Counted from the stretch's first letter, positions 33,501 through 45,720 are shown. The stretch is DNA of 64,000 nucleotides from Stratiolaelaps scimitus (GCA_019614645.1 JABWDB010000071.1:124001-188000); one strand, 5' to 3'. Notes: generated by a model from the sequence alone, not told the origin. Numbers and translations are program-made.

Positions 33501-36500
33501 CTCTACATCCTAAAAACCATTCTCTGCTGTGAGGCTATCTCTTCCCTATAGTAAACTGTTGGCACTGGAGCTCAATAACGACGCATTTCCCCATATTGTC
33601 CTCTCGATACGTTATTATCTATTACAATACTGCATTGCTTGATCTCTATTCCTTTGTGTCATTGTGAGTAGATTAGAGAGATGAAGAAAGCAGGCAAAAC
33701 TAACTATGTATTTTAGGCAAAATAATCTCTAGTTTAAGATGTCAAAAAATACTAATAAAATTCTACTTAAAATGTCAGTTTGCGACAGACATTTTTCTTG
33801 CCATTAATGATGTACTTAAAGAATGTAAGTAAAACCGCTCTATCGTTGCCGTAAGAGCATGCTGATACGAGGCCATTTATTCATTTTTCATAAGAACAAA
33901 ATATAGCAAAGGCTTACATGGCTTGTATATACGACTCTGGTACAGCGGCTCTAATTATTTCTAACGAACTGCGAAGGTCACGTCGACGAAATTACTCATA
34001 ATAGCTAAGTATTCCATACAAGAAAAATAATGATCGACATCCGTCGATGTATCTCGCTTGAAGAATAACTCAGTCGTTAACAGCCTGATCTCAATTGCTG
34101 TAGTCCCTGAGACACATAATGCGACTTGCTAATTGCATAATGACACGATCGTTAATGCTTTGAAGAATTTCATTTTAGAATTCACTTTGGATGTCATATA
34201 GATCTGCGCTCGCCAACTATCTTCTAGAGATACGTATATGACTTCCAGTGAAACACCCGAATGAACGCAATAACGCATTATCAAATATTGCTTCCCAAGA
34301 CGACTAAATATGTAGGTCTAATTGTGTATAATAGCCATCCATGGATACGAAAAGTGCTCAATTTTAACGAACTTGGAAAGTAATAATGTATTGATCAGTA
34401 CAGAATACCACTATTTTAACGGGCAATTCATCAATATTAACAGCTGCAAGGTGATTCTCGTGATTGTGTTGTGGTATTTCTCCTTATCTGAAGCTACTCG
34501 ATTAGAGTAATTACAGGTGCAACCTAAAACACAGCGCTCAAAATCTTCCCCGCTGAGATGCTACTTCGGATTCTAGATAGAGACATCCGATCGCGCTCAA
34601 AATCTAGAATCGTGCTGAATTGATTTTTGACGGCGAACATTCGGATACGAGAAAGTAAACACTGCAGTCTTTTTGTACTTTATTCTCATATCCGAGTGTT
34701 TAGTACAATAGAGTGCTCTTTTCTTAATGGCAACAGTCAACATTCAGTAAGTCATTTACAGCCTTTAGTGATCTGTCTGCAAAGCCTATTTCATGAAAAT
34801 GCAAAAAGGTGATCTATCAGAGGTCAGAAGTCTTCTTCCATTCTTTCTTTGTTCAGCAGTTTTCCTCGCAGCTGCAGTATGGCAGATAATAATGTAGGTA
34901 GTTAAGCTTATATATTCTTTGCAAGTCTCTAAATAAAGGCCAAAAGCAAAATAACTTACATCAAACAGTACTCCACCAGCTGCCGGTCCAATCATGATTC
35001 CGAAACCAAATACGGTTTCTACCAGTGGCTGGAAGGAATTAATTTATTCTTAAATCATTGGTGGAAAAATACTCACATTATTTAGAGGTACTCTCCCTTA
35101 TAATTTAAAGATTAGTCCCAGCGCTATTAATGTAAAAAAAAACACACAACGAGGTTTAATACTATTATATTTTGCATGCTTTACTATAGAGCCCATGTAA
35201 AACCTAACTCGCGGCGTCTAGAATTTTTGTGAATCATCTATAGGCAAGTACCAAAAATATTTTTGATTGCGCATAATGTACTGATGTGGCCAAACGATAA
35301 AACAACAATAAAAACGTTTCGGCTCTCCAATCGGTTATGATCATTGTATAATAGGTAACTCACCACCATGATGCGCAAGCGATCTGGAAATTGGGCGCCC
35401 ACCATCGTGTTGTAGCAGGTCAAACAGATGGAAAATCCGACAGCCTCGAGAAGTCGCGTTATCATTGATGCTACAAAAAACCCTGTGCTACTATTAATTG
35501 ATGAAAGGGATCCCATCGTTGAAAGGAAGATTCCGTCTATGGCAAGTCCTGCAATCAATATCGACTTCGGTCCAATTCCAGACGATAGCTAAATTAAGAG
35601 AAAAGAAAAAATTTCAAATAATTTTTAATTTTCCACGATATTTCATAGTTTGACTTATCGTACTTCACCTTTATATTCCACTCTGCATGTGCGTGTGTGT
35701 AGAATTTACAATAATATCCAATTATCTTCATTTTATTTATCATCCTTTCCTTAAAAACAGGGATGAACTCATTTTGGATATGCTGCATACCTACTAAGGC
35801 TATTATTATTATTGTTATTGTATTTGACCAGCATCGTCGGCTTTATAACACATTGAAAATGTATATAAACCCGATATACAACCATATATCGGGCTATCAC
35901 AACCATTTGATTGACACTCGATAACGCGCCGTTTTACAACCTAGTGAATACAGTTGAATATTTTCGATATAACTGGTTCCATCAAGGACAAAGGTACATA
36001 CTAAAAAAAATTCTCAGGTTGACCCTCAGCCAACATTTGACGTTCACGGTATTACTTTTGCATTACTTCGTAAGATGGGCCCCTAAATGCAAATGTGCAA
36101 CAGTGGGGATCGAACGCGTCCACCAACGTCCGTCTCCTCGGGTTGCAAGGTAGGTGTACACGAATGCTTCACACCATCCGGGGGTTCGACAAAGGCAAGA
36201 CTGTCAACTTTTAACAATCAGCATTGTTTTCTAATATACATAATTAATTTATATCAACCTCATAGTTTATGTTATTTATCGATATATCTTCAATTTCATA
36301 GAAGGGAACATCCGGAGCTTCTCCGAATTTTACTTGCTGAGTTTATAATTCCACAGATATTAGGGATAAATAATTTAAGTGTTCTGCGAGAAACTGTTCA
36401 AAAATGCACTCACTGTACAAAGGGAACAGGATAATATTAAGTGGCTCGAATGAAGGAATAGAAGCTTTTGGTACCGAGCAAATGAATTTCAACATTCATC

Positions 36501-38248
36501 ATTGAGGCCTTTTTACATTTATTGAATCGCTAGTTTTATACGGCCCATTGTGATTTATCTAATGGATATCGTTACTCAATAGAAGAAATCTCAGGCGACT
36601 CGTCATGACATGCACAACATGGTGGGGCAAATGAAGGTCTTGTATCATGCAGGAGAACGCGATGATGACCTACATATTATAAATGACTTCGTGCACGACA
36701 CCATCGACAAAATCTGACTGGCCACTGACTGCTACCGATATCGTAGGTAATGATTCTCCATGCAACGTACAATAAGGTTATGAAAAACTAGACACGTTCC
36801 AACTGAAGTATGCGTAAAACAGTCGTCTGTAACTTATAGCATTACAATTCAGTGGCGGTTATCCAAATTCCAGCATTATCATTTTGGTAGTTCCTGGGAG
36901 GTCACATAGCCAATTCTAAAAATATGGTCACTAGTCGGTAAAGGAATTAATATACAATTCTGCTTAAAAGATTTGCAAGCATTGGGAAAATTAAAGCAAG
37001 TTACCCTGTTAAGGTGACGCATTGCGTAAGTCATGTTTTAGGCCTACAAATAGGTTTTTGATTATTATACCAACTAGCGAAATATGCTTCTGTAATAAAT
37101 ATCCATTTATGAGATAGCTTGCAGATTCCCTCTCAACGGAAACCTGAGGTCTGGCGTTAAAATTTAAATTCTCAATAGCGCGCAAATCGTACAACGTCTA
37201 TGTTTAGCGTCGAATTTCGATTTGTGCATCTAGAATTTTTCGATTCCAGCATTCGCTACTCTTTATAGACTACGAATTACTAAATTGCATTAGTGAGAGA
37301 CGTTGTCTGCCCGTTGTTAATATTGGTTACAAAGGAGGTTACCTAATATTTTGGTTACAAAGGAGTTGATACAGATTTATATGTTTCAAGACGTATAAGT
37401 TTGATGCTAAAATCGAGAACGCTTATTATTACTTGTTCCTGCTACGTATTCTTATTTCCAAAGATTGATTTGACTAATCAGTAACTACTAAACAAAGCAT
37501 ATTATCAATAGTACCACATATACACCACTATTTGGCATAGTTTCCAAACCCGGCCCATTCATTTTTTGTATAAAACTTTTCAAGCCTTATGGGGTTGATA
37601 TTTCGAAACAGAACACGTGTAATTACTTCGTGTAATTACCACCTACAATCATTGCATTGTAATGATTGTACTGCTCTTTTTGATATAACTATTATGTATA
37701 CCAATATTGATAAACCAATAAGTTGAAATAGTCTCTGAGTTTTAGCTGGGGATCGAAGTTGCGACCCCATGCATGTCAGTTTGATATCGCTACAAACATT
37801 CTTGATAGCTATGAATGGGCACACCTATTGAATGTTTCCGTGACGCATGATCCATGCTTACCATCTTTCCGATGAGAGGGCTCGATACGAATCCAATAAA
37901 CGGAAACGTAGAAAACACGATACCGATTTGTGTGGCATCGTTACCCTTTTCCTCGGCCACCTGCGGGTAGAACGGTTGTAGAACGGAGTACGAAGCACAT
38001 TGAACCATACAACCAAGTACAGTGAGAACGAGAACAGAAATCCGCGCTCGAGTCCAGTAAACTGGAAGCGTTCTATCTCGTTTCGTAGCGGATGCGGTTG
38101 TCCAAATTTGGCCACTAACTTCAGTGTAATAGAGATGCCCAGACTCCTGTTGTTGTACTTCTCCTGTCGGCAGCTCAGTTTGTAGCGAGACTGGCTGTGG
38201 GATTCCTGTCATACGCGTGGAACTCTGGACTTCATCAGGGGAGCACAT
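30554..38248 (-). CDS. SLC18B1: SLC18B1-like MFS transporter (8 or 9 exons)
   Basis: A 12-helix major facilitator of the SLC18 (vesicular amine/polyamine) group, expected in vesicle or lysosome-related membranes. Exons: 38248-37862, 35588-35364, 35028-34960, 33248-33066, 32367-32161, 31551-31460, 31127-31032 and 30749-30578, all GT-AG with joining phases. The product is about 480-485 aa (human SLC18B1 456). Residues 1-65 are a hydrophilic cytoplasmic tail; helix 1 starts at RISVLVLTVLG. Family strings include FYPQVAEEKG, FVSSPLIGKM, GFGIMIGPAAGGVLFD (helix 5) and LGAFLGPILGGLLFD (helix 11 region). The last exon is uncertain: reading through the donor at 30577 stops at 30556-30554 after 7 more residues, while splicing to about 30430 adds four. 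The substrate is inferred from family only. Confidence 0.88.
31845..32110 (+). repeat. Dispersed repeat family 'D', one partial plus one longer copy
   Basis: In intron 5 of the MFS gene (31552-32160) a partial copy (about 31845-31908) is followed about 102 bp later by a longer one (about 31930-32110). Both share acatttaaygtccayg...gcattgcttc and acccct. The longer copy continues with tgcaaatgtgcaacggtggggatcgaa, also present at 36085-36113. The ggatcgaatcc block resembles an RNA polymerase III B box. Confidence 0.6.
32368..34959 (-). other. MFS gene introns 3 and 4, one imperfect hairpin
   Basis: Introns 32368-33065 and 33249-34959. An imperfect inverted repeat at 34636-34659 and 34674-34701 (acattcggatacgaga against tctcatatccgagtgtt) is the only structure noticed. 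No coding potential was recognised. Confidence 0.45.
35589..37861 (-). other. MFS gene intron 1 with a family 'D' repeat copy
   Basis: A copy of the dispersed repeat runs from about 35995 to 36200 (plus orientation; ctcagccaacatttgacgtt, then tgcaacagtggggatcgaa). The rest of the 2.3-kb intron is AT-rich with short motif-free ORFs. Confidence 0.5.
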
Positions 38249-39502
38249 TGCTTCGCTAGGGACGTGCTAAGCTAAACACTTCAAAAATGAAATTCTCAAT
38301 CAAAAAGTGCAGTAAACCGATGTGGGGGGGGGGGGATAAAACAGCCAAACAGTTCACGACGAAGGCACGAAAAAAAATAGTCACTACTGTTACTTGTGGT
38401 CTGATGTTGAATTCGAAGTTGAGCAAAGTAGTGCGAATACACTTTGGACAAAACTACGGTGGCTTTGTCACTTGTCTTGTGTGTGCTACCTTGGTGCGTT
38501 GTCCCTTGTCCACCTGACGATTCCTGACGGTTGCGCGCGCTCTATATCATGCTCACGACGCCTGGGGAGAGGGCAGATGCCGGGCCGTAGCCGCCGTCGG
38601 AGTCGCTCTGCAGAGAGCGAAAGGGGTAAGTTCAAGGCTAAGTGAGGTAGGGTGTAATGTCCGTAGTTTTACTCTTCAAGATCGATCGAATACTGCCACC
38701 TGGAAGAAGCGGTTTATGATATTAGTAATCAATACCCTTTTGGAGTGAGATAGTTCGGCTTGGAACATTTAACTATAAAATGAAAATAAGAAAAACGATA
38801 TAATATGTTGATGGTTACTTCGAGCAGTAATGAATTATCAGTCATTTGGATGCCCATAACGAAACATGACTATTTGGAGACAGAGTGAGTGAATGCAGAC
38901 TGATTAATGGTCAATAATTTACTGAGGGACAGATAGTCATAAATTTCGTGAAGATTTCAGGCGACAAATGTGCGACCCGATGTTATAGGTTCTTCACTTA
39001 ATGCAGCACATGCTGTTTTGTGCACTCAGAGGAAAGGTACATATATGTAGATGTTAAGAATCGGAATATTTCAATTCTTCCTATAACTAACTTGCTATCT
39101 GCAGAGGTTCATGGTCGATTGATAGCTTTCAAATGAACAAATACTAGATCGGGAGGTATGGAATAATACAGTAGTTTAGATACTAACATAGAACCCTGTA
39201 GGTTCAGTGACTGTGGGGACATGTTGAGACGATTTACTGAAATTCAACTGGCATCTGAGGCGTATTACGTTTTTTTTAGCTCCTCGGTACTCCCTTTGCA
39301 CCGTAAATACGAAAATAATCATAATATTTATTTCTTAATACTTAGTTCTCTATATTCAGGTTTCTCAAGGATGCGCATGACCTTCCAGTACCCTCTGACA
39401 CGCATGAAATAGGTAAATGAATGCAATTAAGTGATGTTTATTGACACTTTTGTCTGGTACTTATATGTACAAGGTAACGTTGAATTCGAGCATCACATAT
39501 AA
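38249..39502. other. Upstream flank of the MFS gene
   Basis: It probably contains the MFS promoter. A G12 run lies at 38324-38335. A small GC-rich patch at 38520-38640 encodes an Arg/Ser-rich short ORF without family features. Nothing else is recognised. Confidence 0.4.
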
Positions 39503-39756
39503 TGTAAAGCTGTAGATTTAAGAGCATGATAACCAGCGTGAGAGTTCAGTGACTTGAATGTGACACAGCACGGCCGTAATTGGTCAGTGCTGTAACCACC
39601 AAGCTCGCGTCATTCAATCATCATACATGTTTTAAGAGTATTCATGCAAGATTCAATGGCACGAAATGAATCGATATCGATATTGCTTATGGTCATTGTA
39701 TTCGTAGTCAACTAGTACCACCTGTCGCCCATCTCTTGATAGGCAATAAGCCATTG
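39503..39756 (+). repeat. Dispersed repeat family 'S', intact copy
   Basis: A 254-bp unit running from gtaaagctgtagatttaaga to cttgataggcaataagcca. The same unit appears again split into 39832-39908 and 41958-42127. It contains tcagtgctgtaaccaccaag, which recalls a tRNA-like segment, but I cannot fold a tRNA. There is no coding capacity. Confidence 0.75.
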
Positions 39757-39831
39757 CTCTTTTCATTTTAAAGTCAGCAGTATATGTAAAGCCATTGGAC
39801 GTTCATTGGGCACATAAAAATCGAAACTGTA

Positions 39832-39908
39832 CGTAAAGCTGTAGATTTAAGAGCATGATGACCAGCGTGAGAGTTCGGTGACTGAAATCATAGCACGGCA
39901 GTAATTGG
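39832..39908 (+). repeat. Repeat family 'S', 5' half of a split copy
   Basis: Matches the first 80 bp of the intact copy at 39503 and stops exactly at gtaattgg, where the intact copy continues with tcagtgctg. The missing 3' part begins at 41958. Confidence 0.75.
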
Positions 39909-41661
39909 AAAGATAACGATCGCAAAGTGCGGTGTATCCCGTATATGTAGAAGTCATCTGCTTTATTTGCTTACTCGTCATATTAATGATATCAATATAA
40001 CGAGATCCCAAAAGACGCTGTTGGGGTAATATTGAACTCAAGAAGAGCTAGAGCTGTTTTTAGCAATGTTGAAATGGTTTATCGATTGCTGTGACCGGTA
40101 GCAGAGCCCAAACCGTCCGTCTCACAATGCACTCTTAAAACGATTCCCCAGTAAACGAGAGTCGTCCCCCAATGAGTAAACGAGTTAGCATACTGTAGTT
40201 TTTTGCTGTCTACTCGTAAAGGATCTGAGACTGCGAGTCGGTCACCTTGCCGAAGCGCCGGGTGGCAAAGGCCTGCTTAACGACAAACCGACCTCTGCAA
40301 AACAGTACATGATCACCTGTATAGAGAAATGCATCAAGTTGCGCATGCAAATCCTTCATGATGATGGACAAGTTCCATATCATGAATACGTATACTCATG
40401 TCAGAAGATTGCTCATCAGTTGCCAATCATTACCGGCTCCTTAAACCTCATCATATTCAGAAATGCAATGACTTGAAGTCAAAGCCATGCCTTATTTTTA
40501 AGGATCTTTGGTCAAAAAAGTTATGCCCTATCACCTAACCCGGTATGTTCCCACACGCAAATCTAATACAACACTTATGTTGGAAATTAACAGCCCATGA
40601 CCCCCCGATGGGCGGTTAATGTATAGGGTTTTCTTAATGTTTATTGGAATATGGTAGGACAAAAGTTACTTGAGGATTCAGACATTGCATACGCTGTCGA
40701 TTACATTGCATACGTAGACGACCTCGTGATGTACTGTAGGAGTAGATTTCATCTCCAGCAAGTGCTGGCAGCCCTAAATAACTATGTCACCGACATCGGA
40801 CTTCAGATCAACAAAGCTAAAACTGAGGCAATGAAGTTTCGAAAAGGGGGAAGGCTTTGCAAGACGGACGCGTTCCGATAAGACAGAGAGCGACTGCAAA
40901 TAGTTAATTCGTTTACATACCTTGGACTACCTATAACAACAACAGGTAAGTCATTCACCTCGCATGTCGAAGAACGAGCCAGGAAGGCGTTCATCGCAAT
41001 ACACACAATCGAGCAACCACAACAGTTATCGGTGGGTACAGCCCTCAAATTAATTAACCTGAAGATGTCGCCTATAGCTACATATGGAATCCAGGTTGTC
41101 TGGGACAAACTACTTCCCGGGATCTGACCATCTTGGACAGAGTTAAACCGGCGTTCCTGAAATCGGTACTTGGATTGCACGCGACGGCTCGAAATCGAAT
41201 TGTCTATCCGCTGACCGGCACACCATTATTCGTAGAAGAAGTCCGCGAATCATTCAATCTACCAGAAACAGAAAGTTATCCTACGTTCATTGACTGCCAA
41301 ATAGGAAGAAGAATGAGATGGACCCTTTATTTTCTATGACGCCGGCCATGACGGATGACACCTGGAAACTTAGCGGCAGAGCAAACAGGCACCATATCAC
41401 TAGGTTCGCAGTTCACGGCTTCCACCACCTCGTGTGTCAATCCGAGGGATACCATGACGTAAATGATCGTTGCAAATGTAAATTTTGCGGGACAAAAAGT
41501 TGTAAATATCATGCGGGCGAGTGCAATCAAAGAAGATCACTGAACCATTTGATGAAATTGAGTGTAGACAATAACAACAACGACCGAACTCTCGCCACAG
41601 CGACTGGCGAAAGCACATTGTAACTATATTTATAAACTTAGCATACAGTTTGTAAAATAGG

Positions 41662-41697
<36 letters not shown>

Positions 41698-41957
41698 TAC
41701 ACAACTGGTGTGAATAAAAAAATAATAATACGCTGTCGATTTATACTTTTGGATTCCGGCAATTTTAAGCGCCAGAAAAATAATTTTTATTTATTCAAAT
41801 AACATAATTCGTAACAGGTAGTATTAAACCTCTACTTTTCGTATTCTAAAAAAGGAAGATACAAGATATTGTACAATATAAGCTAATGACAAGTTTTGAC
41901 ATGCTTCAAAGGTTGTTCCCGTTCCCAGATTGTCTGCGTCACAAAGGGTGCTTCGAC
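39909..41957 (+). mobile_element. 2.05-kb insertion carrying a non-LTR reverse transcriptase remnant
   Basis: The segment interrupts a repeat-S copy. From 40651 it reads YIAYVDDLVMYCRSRFHLQQ, which contains the reverse transcriptase catalytic YVDD box, followed by GLQINKAKTEAMKF (motif D) and, in another frame, VNSFTYLGLPITTTGK (motif E region, about 40905). Further on come a thumb-like stretch and a C-terminal cysteine/histidine tail, CKCKFCGTKSCKYHAGEC (about 41472-41525). The end is marked by (AAT)n at about 41663-41697. Frames change at least twice and stops occur, so it is dead. The palm N-terminal part and endonuclease are absent. The exact clade is uncertain. Confidence 0.75.
41663..41697 (+). 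repeat. (AAT)n microsatellite
   Basis: About eleven AAT units directly downstream of the reverse transcriptase C-terminal tail. Several non-LTR elements end in short tandem repeats, so this may be the element's own 3' tail. Confidence 0.8.
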
Positions 41958-42127
41958 TCAGTGCTGTAACCACCTAGCTCGCGCCATTCCAGCATCATAA
42001 ATGTTTTAAGAGAATTCATGCCAGATTCAATGGCACGAAATGAATCGATATCGATATTGCCTATGGTCATTGTATTCGTAGTCAACTAGTACCACCCGTC
42101 ACCCATCTCTTGATAGGCAAAGAGCCA
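41958..42127 (+). repeat. Repeat family 'S', 3' half of a split copy
   Basis: Begins at tcagtgctgtaaccacc, the exact continuation of the half ending at 39908, and matches the intact copy to its end (cttgataggcaaagagcca). Confidence 0.75.
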
Positions 42128-43740
42128 GAGGAGTTTAAGAGTTCTCGTAAAGTTTTAAGAGATGATTACTGACGGGGGTGGGCTTATCAGGAGACATCTA
42201 TAGGTGCCTCCTATCTATTGCTCTGCGCGTTAAGAGAAAACTGCATGATGTATTATTATTCCTTAGATATGCTGGACCAAAGTTGCATTAGTATATGAAT
42301 TTCGTGCGGACTCTTCGTTAATTATATCTACCCTTGGATGAAGTGATACAAACGTGTATTACATGTACCCATACGATGGAGGAGAGTATGGGTTGAAGAA
42401 CGATTATAATTGGTGTTCACTTTCGTAGCGTCTTTAATAGGATAGACGTGTGCTGTAATCTTCTTGGCTAAATAATTTCGTTCACGTGCCAGAGAAGCCT
42501 GCACCCGGCCCGCCCGGGGTCCATGGGACCTCCGACAAACATCTGGTGCTAGGTACAGAAATCCGCATCTTGATCGAGTTACTGCTTTGGCGTTGGCATA
42601 CAAAAATACCTGAAACCTAAATGAAAGGTTTAGTTACAGTTTAGTATTTCACAAAATAATAATGAACATTACCTCGAGCTATGCCACGTACAGCAATTCA
42701 ATGTTTTATATGAAGTTAGTGGCAAAATAATAAAGAGTAATTTTTATTTAATGCATTATTATAAATAGCCAGGCCAATGAAGTGGCGACTTCGCATGGGT
42801 GGCTAATGCGCGTATCTGTGAACTTTTTGTATGGAAACAATCTGTAACCAGCGGTTCGAGCCCCAGAAATCGTTGTTTATTGGGAAATTGTTAACTTTGC
42901 CCTGTCATCAGATAAGTCTGATGGGGAAAGCCCAGATTAGTCTAGTATGACCAACCGCCCGTATTAAAAATGGAAAAACGCGATGCGTAATCCCTATTTT
43001 AGGACAACACTAACTGCTCACATAGTCTTGTCTTCTGGGAGCTGCATAGCGGTCTGCCACAGAAAGCCTGCTATAAAAGAAAGACAGATGAGGTTCAGTT
43101 AGAAGAAAAACGTCTTTGATAGTGCACTACCTCCTATCCGTATTGCACCCAATACCCTTACACGAAAGGAGCAGTCATTCGTCGCTGCATTTCCTTTATC
43201 TCGGGTGCGTCGCTGCTACTATACTTCTGCGATCACAATATATTGCAAGTCACGCGTATTTTCGGGGGACGCTGAGGCAGGATCCGTGGCGTTTTGAAGC
43301 TTCATATTATTATATAATCTTCAATATATTATATCATGCAATCTTGTCCCGCCGTGCGGAACAAGAGCAAACACAGTCACATTAAGTAATTAATTGTAAT
43401 AATTGTAATGTATTTATTCAAACATACACTAGTTAGCAATCATTATTTCTAGGGATTTGTTGTAATGTATACTATAATGATAAGCCAGAAATAGAAATGC
43501 GAATATTTAACGATAATGCACATATGAATATGATATACTTAATAATGACATCCTATATGAATAATTATGCAAATATTTCACAGAGTGACCGAGCTGTGGG
43601 AAAGCAGCGTTTGCTTCAATGGGGAGAAGAAAGTATAAGTGTTGCTGCTGCTTCGATTGCACGCTCTATATAATATATGCAAAATATTACTGCCTCTAAA
43701 ACCCATTTCGAGTTAGTTGACTAAGAATAAATACCAGTAA
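42128..43740. other. Intergenic, unassigned ORFs
   Basis: A 91-codon minus-strand ORF (42328-42603) and an 89-codon plus-strand ORF (43116-43385) are present without recognisable domains. A tRNA-like segment at 42797-42870 is listed separately. The rest is AT-rich. Confidence 0.4.
42797..42870 (+). repeat. tRNA-like segment (A and B boxes), probable SINE or tRNA pseudogene
   Basis: gggtggctaatgcg at 42797-42810 resembles an A box (TGGCnnAnTGG) and gcggttcgagcccc at 42851-42864 contains a perfect B box. The spacing of about 45 bp is right for a tRNA. I could not pair acceptor ends, so it is probably a relic rather than a working tRNA gene. Confidence 0.45.
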
Positions 43741-43759
43741 TGTGTGCATACCGACGTCG

Positions 43760-45720
43760 TAGCTCTCCGGAGACGGGAGTTTACGATTTTCGTCGTGAAT
43801 TTTGCGTTTTTGGTGGCGTTGACGCGGCGGGGTGTACCGACCTTAGACTTCGGGCCCGCTGACCTCATAGTCGGTCAGATCTCCCCCAGACGAGTCTGGA
43901 GAGGGGTCATACCCCAATCCTAGACCCTGGGGGGTCGGAGACAGAGATTTTTCTCTCTTTTTTTCCCGATTTTAGGCGGAGATCAATTGACTGGGAGAAG
44001 TGCATCGGGTCAACTCGGCGGCGTTCCCCCCGGGCTGCGGGCTGACCATGGAGGACACCGGAGGTAACCGGGCCGAGACGAAACGGCCGAATACGTCGCC
44101 CGCAAAGGAGCCAGAGGCACAACGGCCTCCGAAGCGGATTGAACTGAAGGACCTGATAACCGAAGCAAGTAACCTCATGGAATGCGTCGTGAGAGTACAG
44201 ACTACGGTAAGCGAAATCAAGAACGCATCCAAGGCAATCTTGGGGATAGTGGCTGACTTGGCCCCGCGTACCAAGGAGTGGGAAGTGACCCTCAGGAGGG
44301 CATCACCAAAGTGCAGTCTGAATTGCGTGCGGACCCCGGTCCCCCACGGATCTGCGCTAGGTGCAAGGCCGAGCTGGGAGACGCGGAGCTTCGCGAAGAG
44401 GAGGAAGCCCGGGCCGACGAGGACATAAGGGTGGCACTGGCCAAACAAAGCCTGATGTCGGTCGTCGAAAAAGTAGACCTAGAAAGCAGGGAGTGGCCTG
44501 AGCTGTCCCTGAGGAGGACAAGGCTCGCTAACGAGAGAATCCTGGCTGAGGAAGCCTGCCGAAATCTACCGACTTTCAGAGACGAGAAGGTGGTCATGCT
44601 GGAAAGCAGGGATGCTTTCATCGTAAAACTTCGACTTCATGATCGTCCTCCCATCAGCGGCGGACCTCCGAACCTGTCGACAGATGCTGGAGGTCGTTCT
44701 GGCGCCAACTCCGGATATGAAGGCAGAGATCCCTGTGGGGAAGGGGCACCCCGCTCAGCCAACACGGCCAACCCACCATCGTGAGGGGTGGCGGGCGCAC
44801 TCTTCCCGACATCGTCCGGACACTGGAGACCTCGATGGAGCCTACCATGTTCTCATCTGGCTCAAGGTCCGGCACGCGCAGCGGGGATGTCGGGGGATGC
44901 CCTCGAGGAGGTCCAATGAGGATCTCCTCGAGGGGGGAAGGCACTTTTGTAGTTAGGGCTCCCCCGCGCTGCCCAGCAACTAATCAAGAAAGGCACAATC
45001 CAGATAGGCTGGACGAGGTGCCCTCTCCACAAGCCGGTGGATGTACCCCAGTGCGCCCGTCTATGGAACGTCTATAGACGCAGCGGAACGGCGACGCGGT
45101 GCCCGGCCTTCCGACAACCGGTGACGGACCTCAGACAAGGGAAGTGTGATAATAATATGAAATGACGGAACGTATTAAGATTCTCCAAATAAATCAGAAC
45201 CATTCTCTCCGACCACGACCTTATAAGCTACTAAATACCCTCCCCCCCCCCACCACTTGGGGTGGCCCGTCGTCATGGCGGATAGACCGAGGGAGGCCAA
45301 GGTAAGGTAAGGTAAGGCTTTATTGATTTATTAAAGGAACTGCATAGAGTGCTTCAGTTCTCTAATATGTCACGCAACGGGATTCGAACCTGCGGCCTCT
45401 GGCTTTTTACAGGCAGAGACTCAGCCGTCCAAGCCACTGCGCCAAGCTAGCCCTCATTCCGAAACCGGGGAAACAGGCCGGAGAGCTGTCGGCATACCGT
45501 CCAATCTGTATGCGGACGTGTCTCTCCAAGGCGGTGGAGCACGACACCAGCGGAAGAATGAGGACCGAAGCGGAGTGCCCCTGTCACCCGATTAATATGG
45601 GTTCCGACCGAGCCGCTCTGCTCTCTCGACCATCAAGAAGTTCGTTGGCAGCACTACGAACCATATTCAATCAAACCGACTGCAAAACGGAGTCGCCGGA
45701 GGTCAGCGTAGTTTAATACT
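43760..45720 (+). mobile_element. R1-clade non-LTR retrotransposon, broken, with a SINE inside
   Basis: A GC-rich block against AT-rich surroundings. A 5' UTR-like segment (43760-44000) precedes an ORF1 (gag-like) region at 44000-45080, which is in two frames: ELKDLITEASNLMECVVRVQ in the first, then a charged segment ending near REWPELSLRRTRLANERIL. At about 45165 a second ORF opens MTERIKILQINQNHS, matching the start of R1-type endonuclease ORFs. It breaks within 90 bp at a C10 run. After the SINE (45299-45452), reverse transcriptase finger motifs appear (LIPKPGKQAGELSAYRPI, about 45456-45510, then YGFRPSRSA in another frame). Most of the endonuclease and all of the palm are missing. Confidence 0.7.
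45299..45452 (-). mobile_element. tRNA-derived SINE with (ACCTT)n tail
   Basis: On the minus strand the element starts ggctagcttggcgcagtgg, with a perfect A box (tggcgcagtgg, 45444-45434), then a perfect B box (ggttcgaatcc, 45390-45380) 44 bp on. A non-tRNA body follows (acatattagagaactgaag.., about 45371-45318) and then an (ACCTT)n-type tail at 45317-45299. This is the standard layout of a tRNA-derived SINE. It lies inside the R1 element. A body copy recurs at 58086-58165. Confidence 0.85.
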
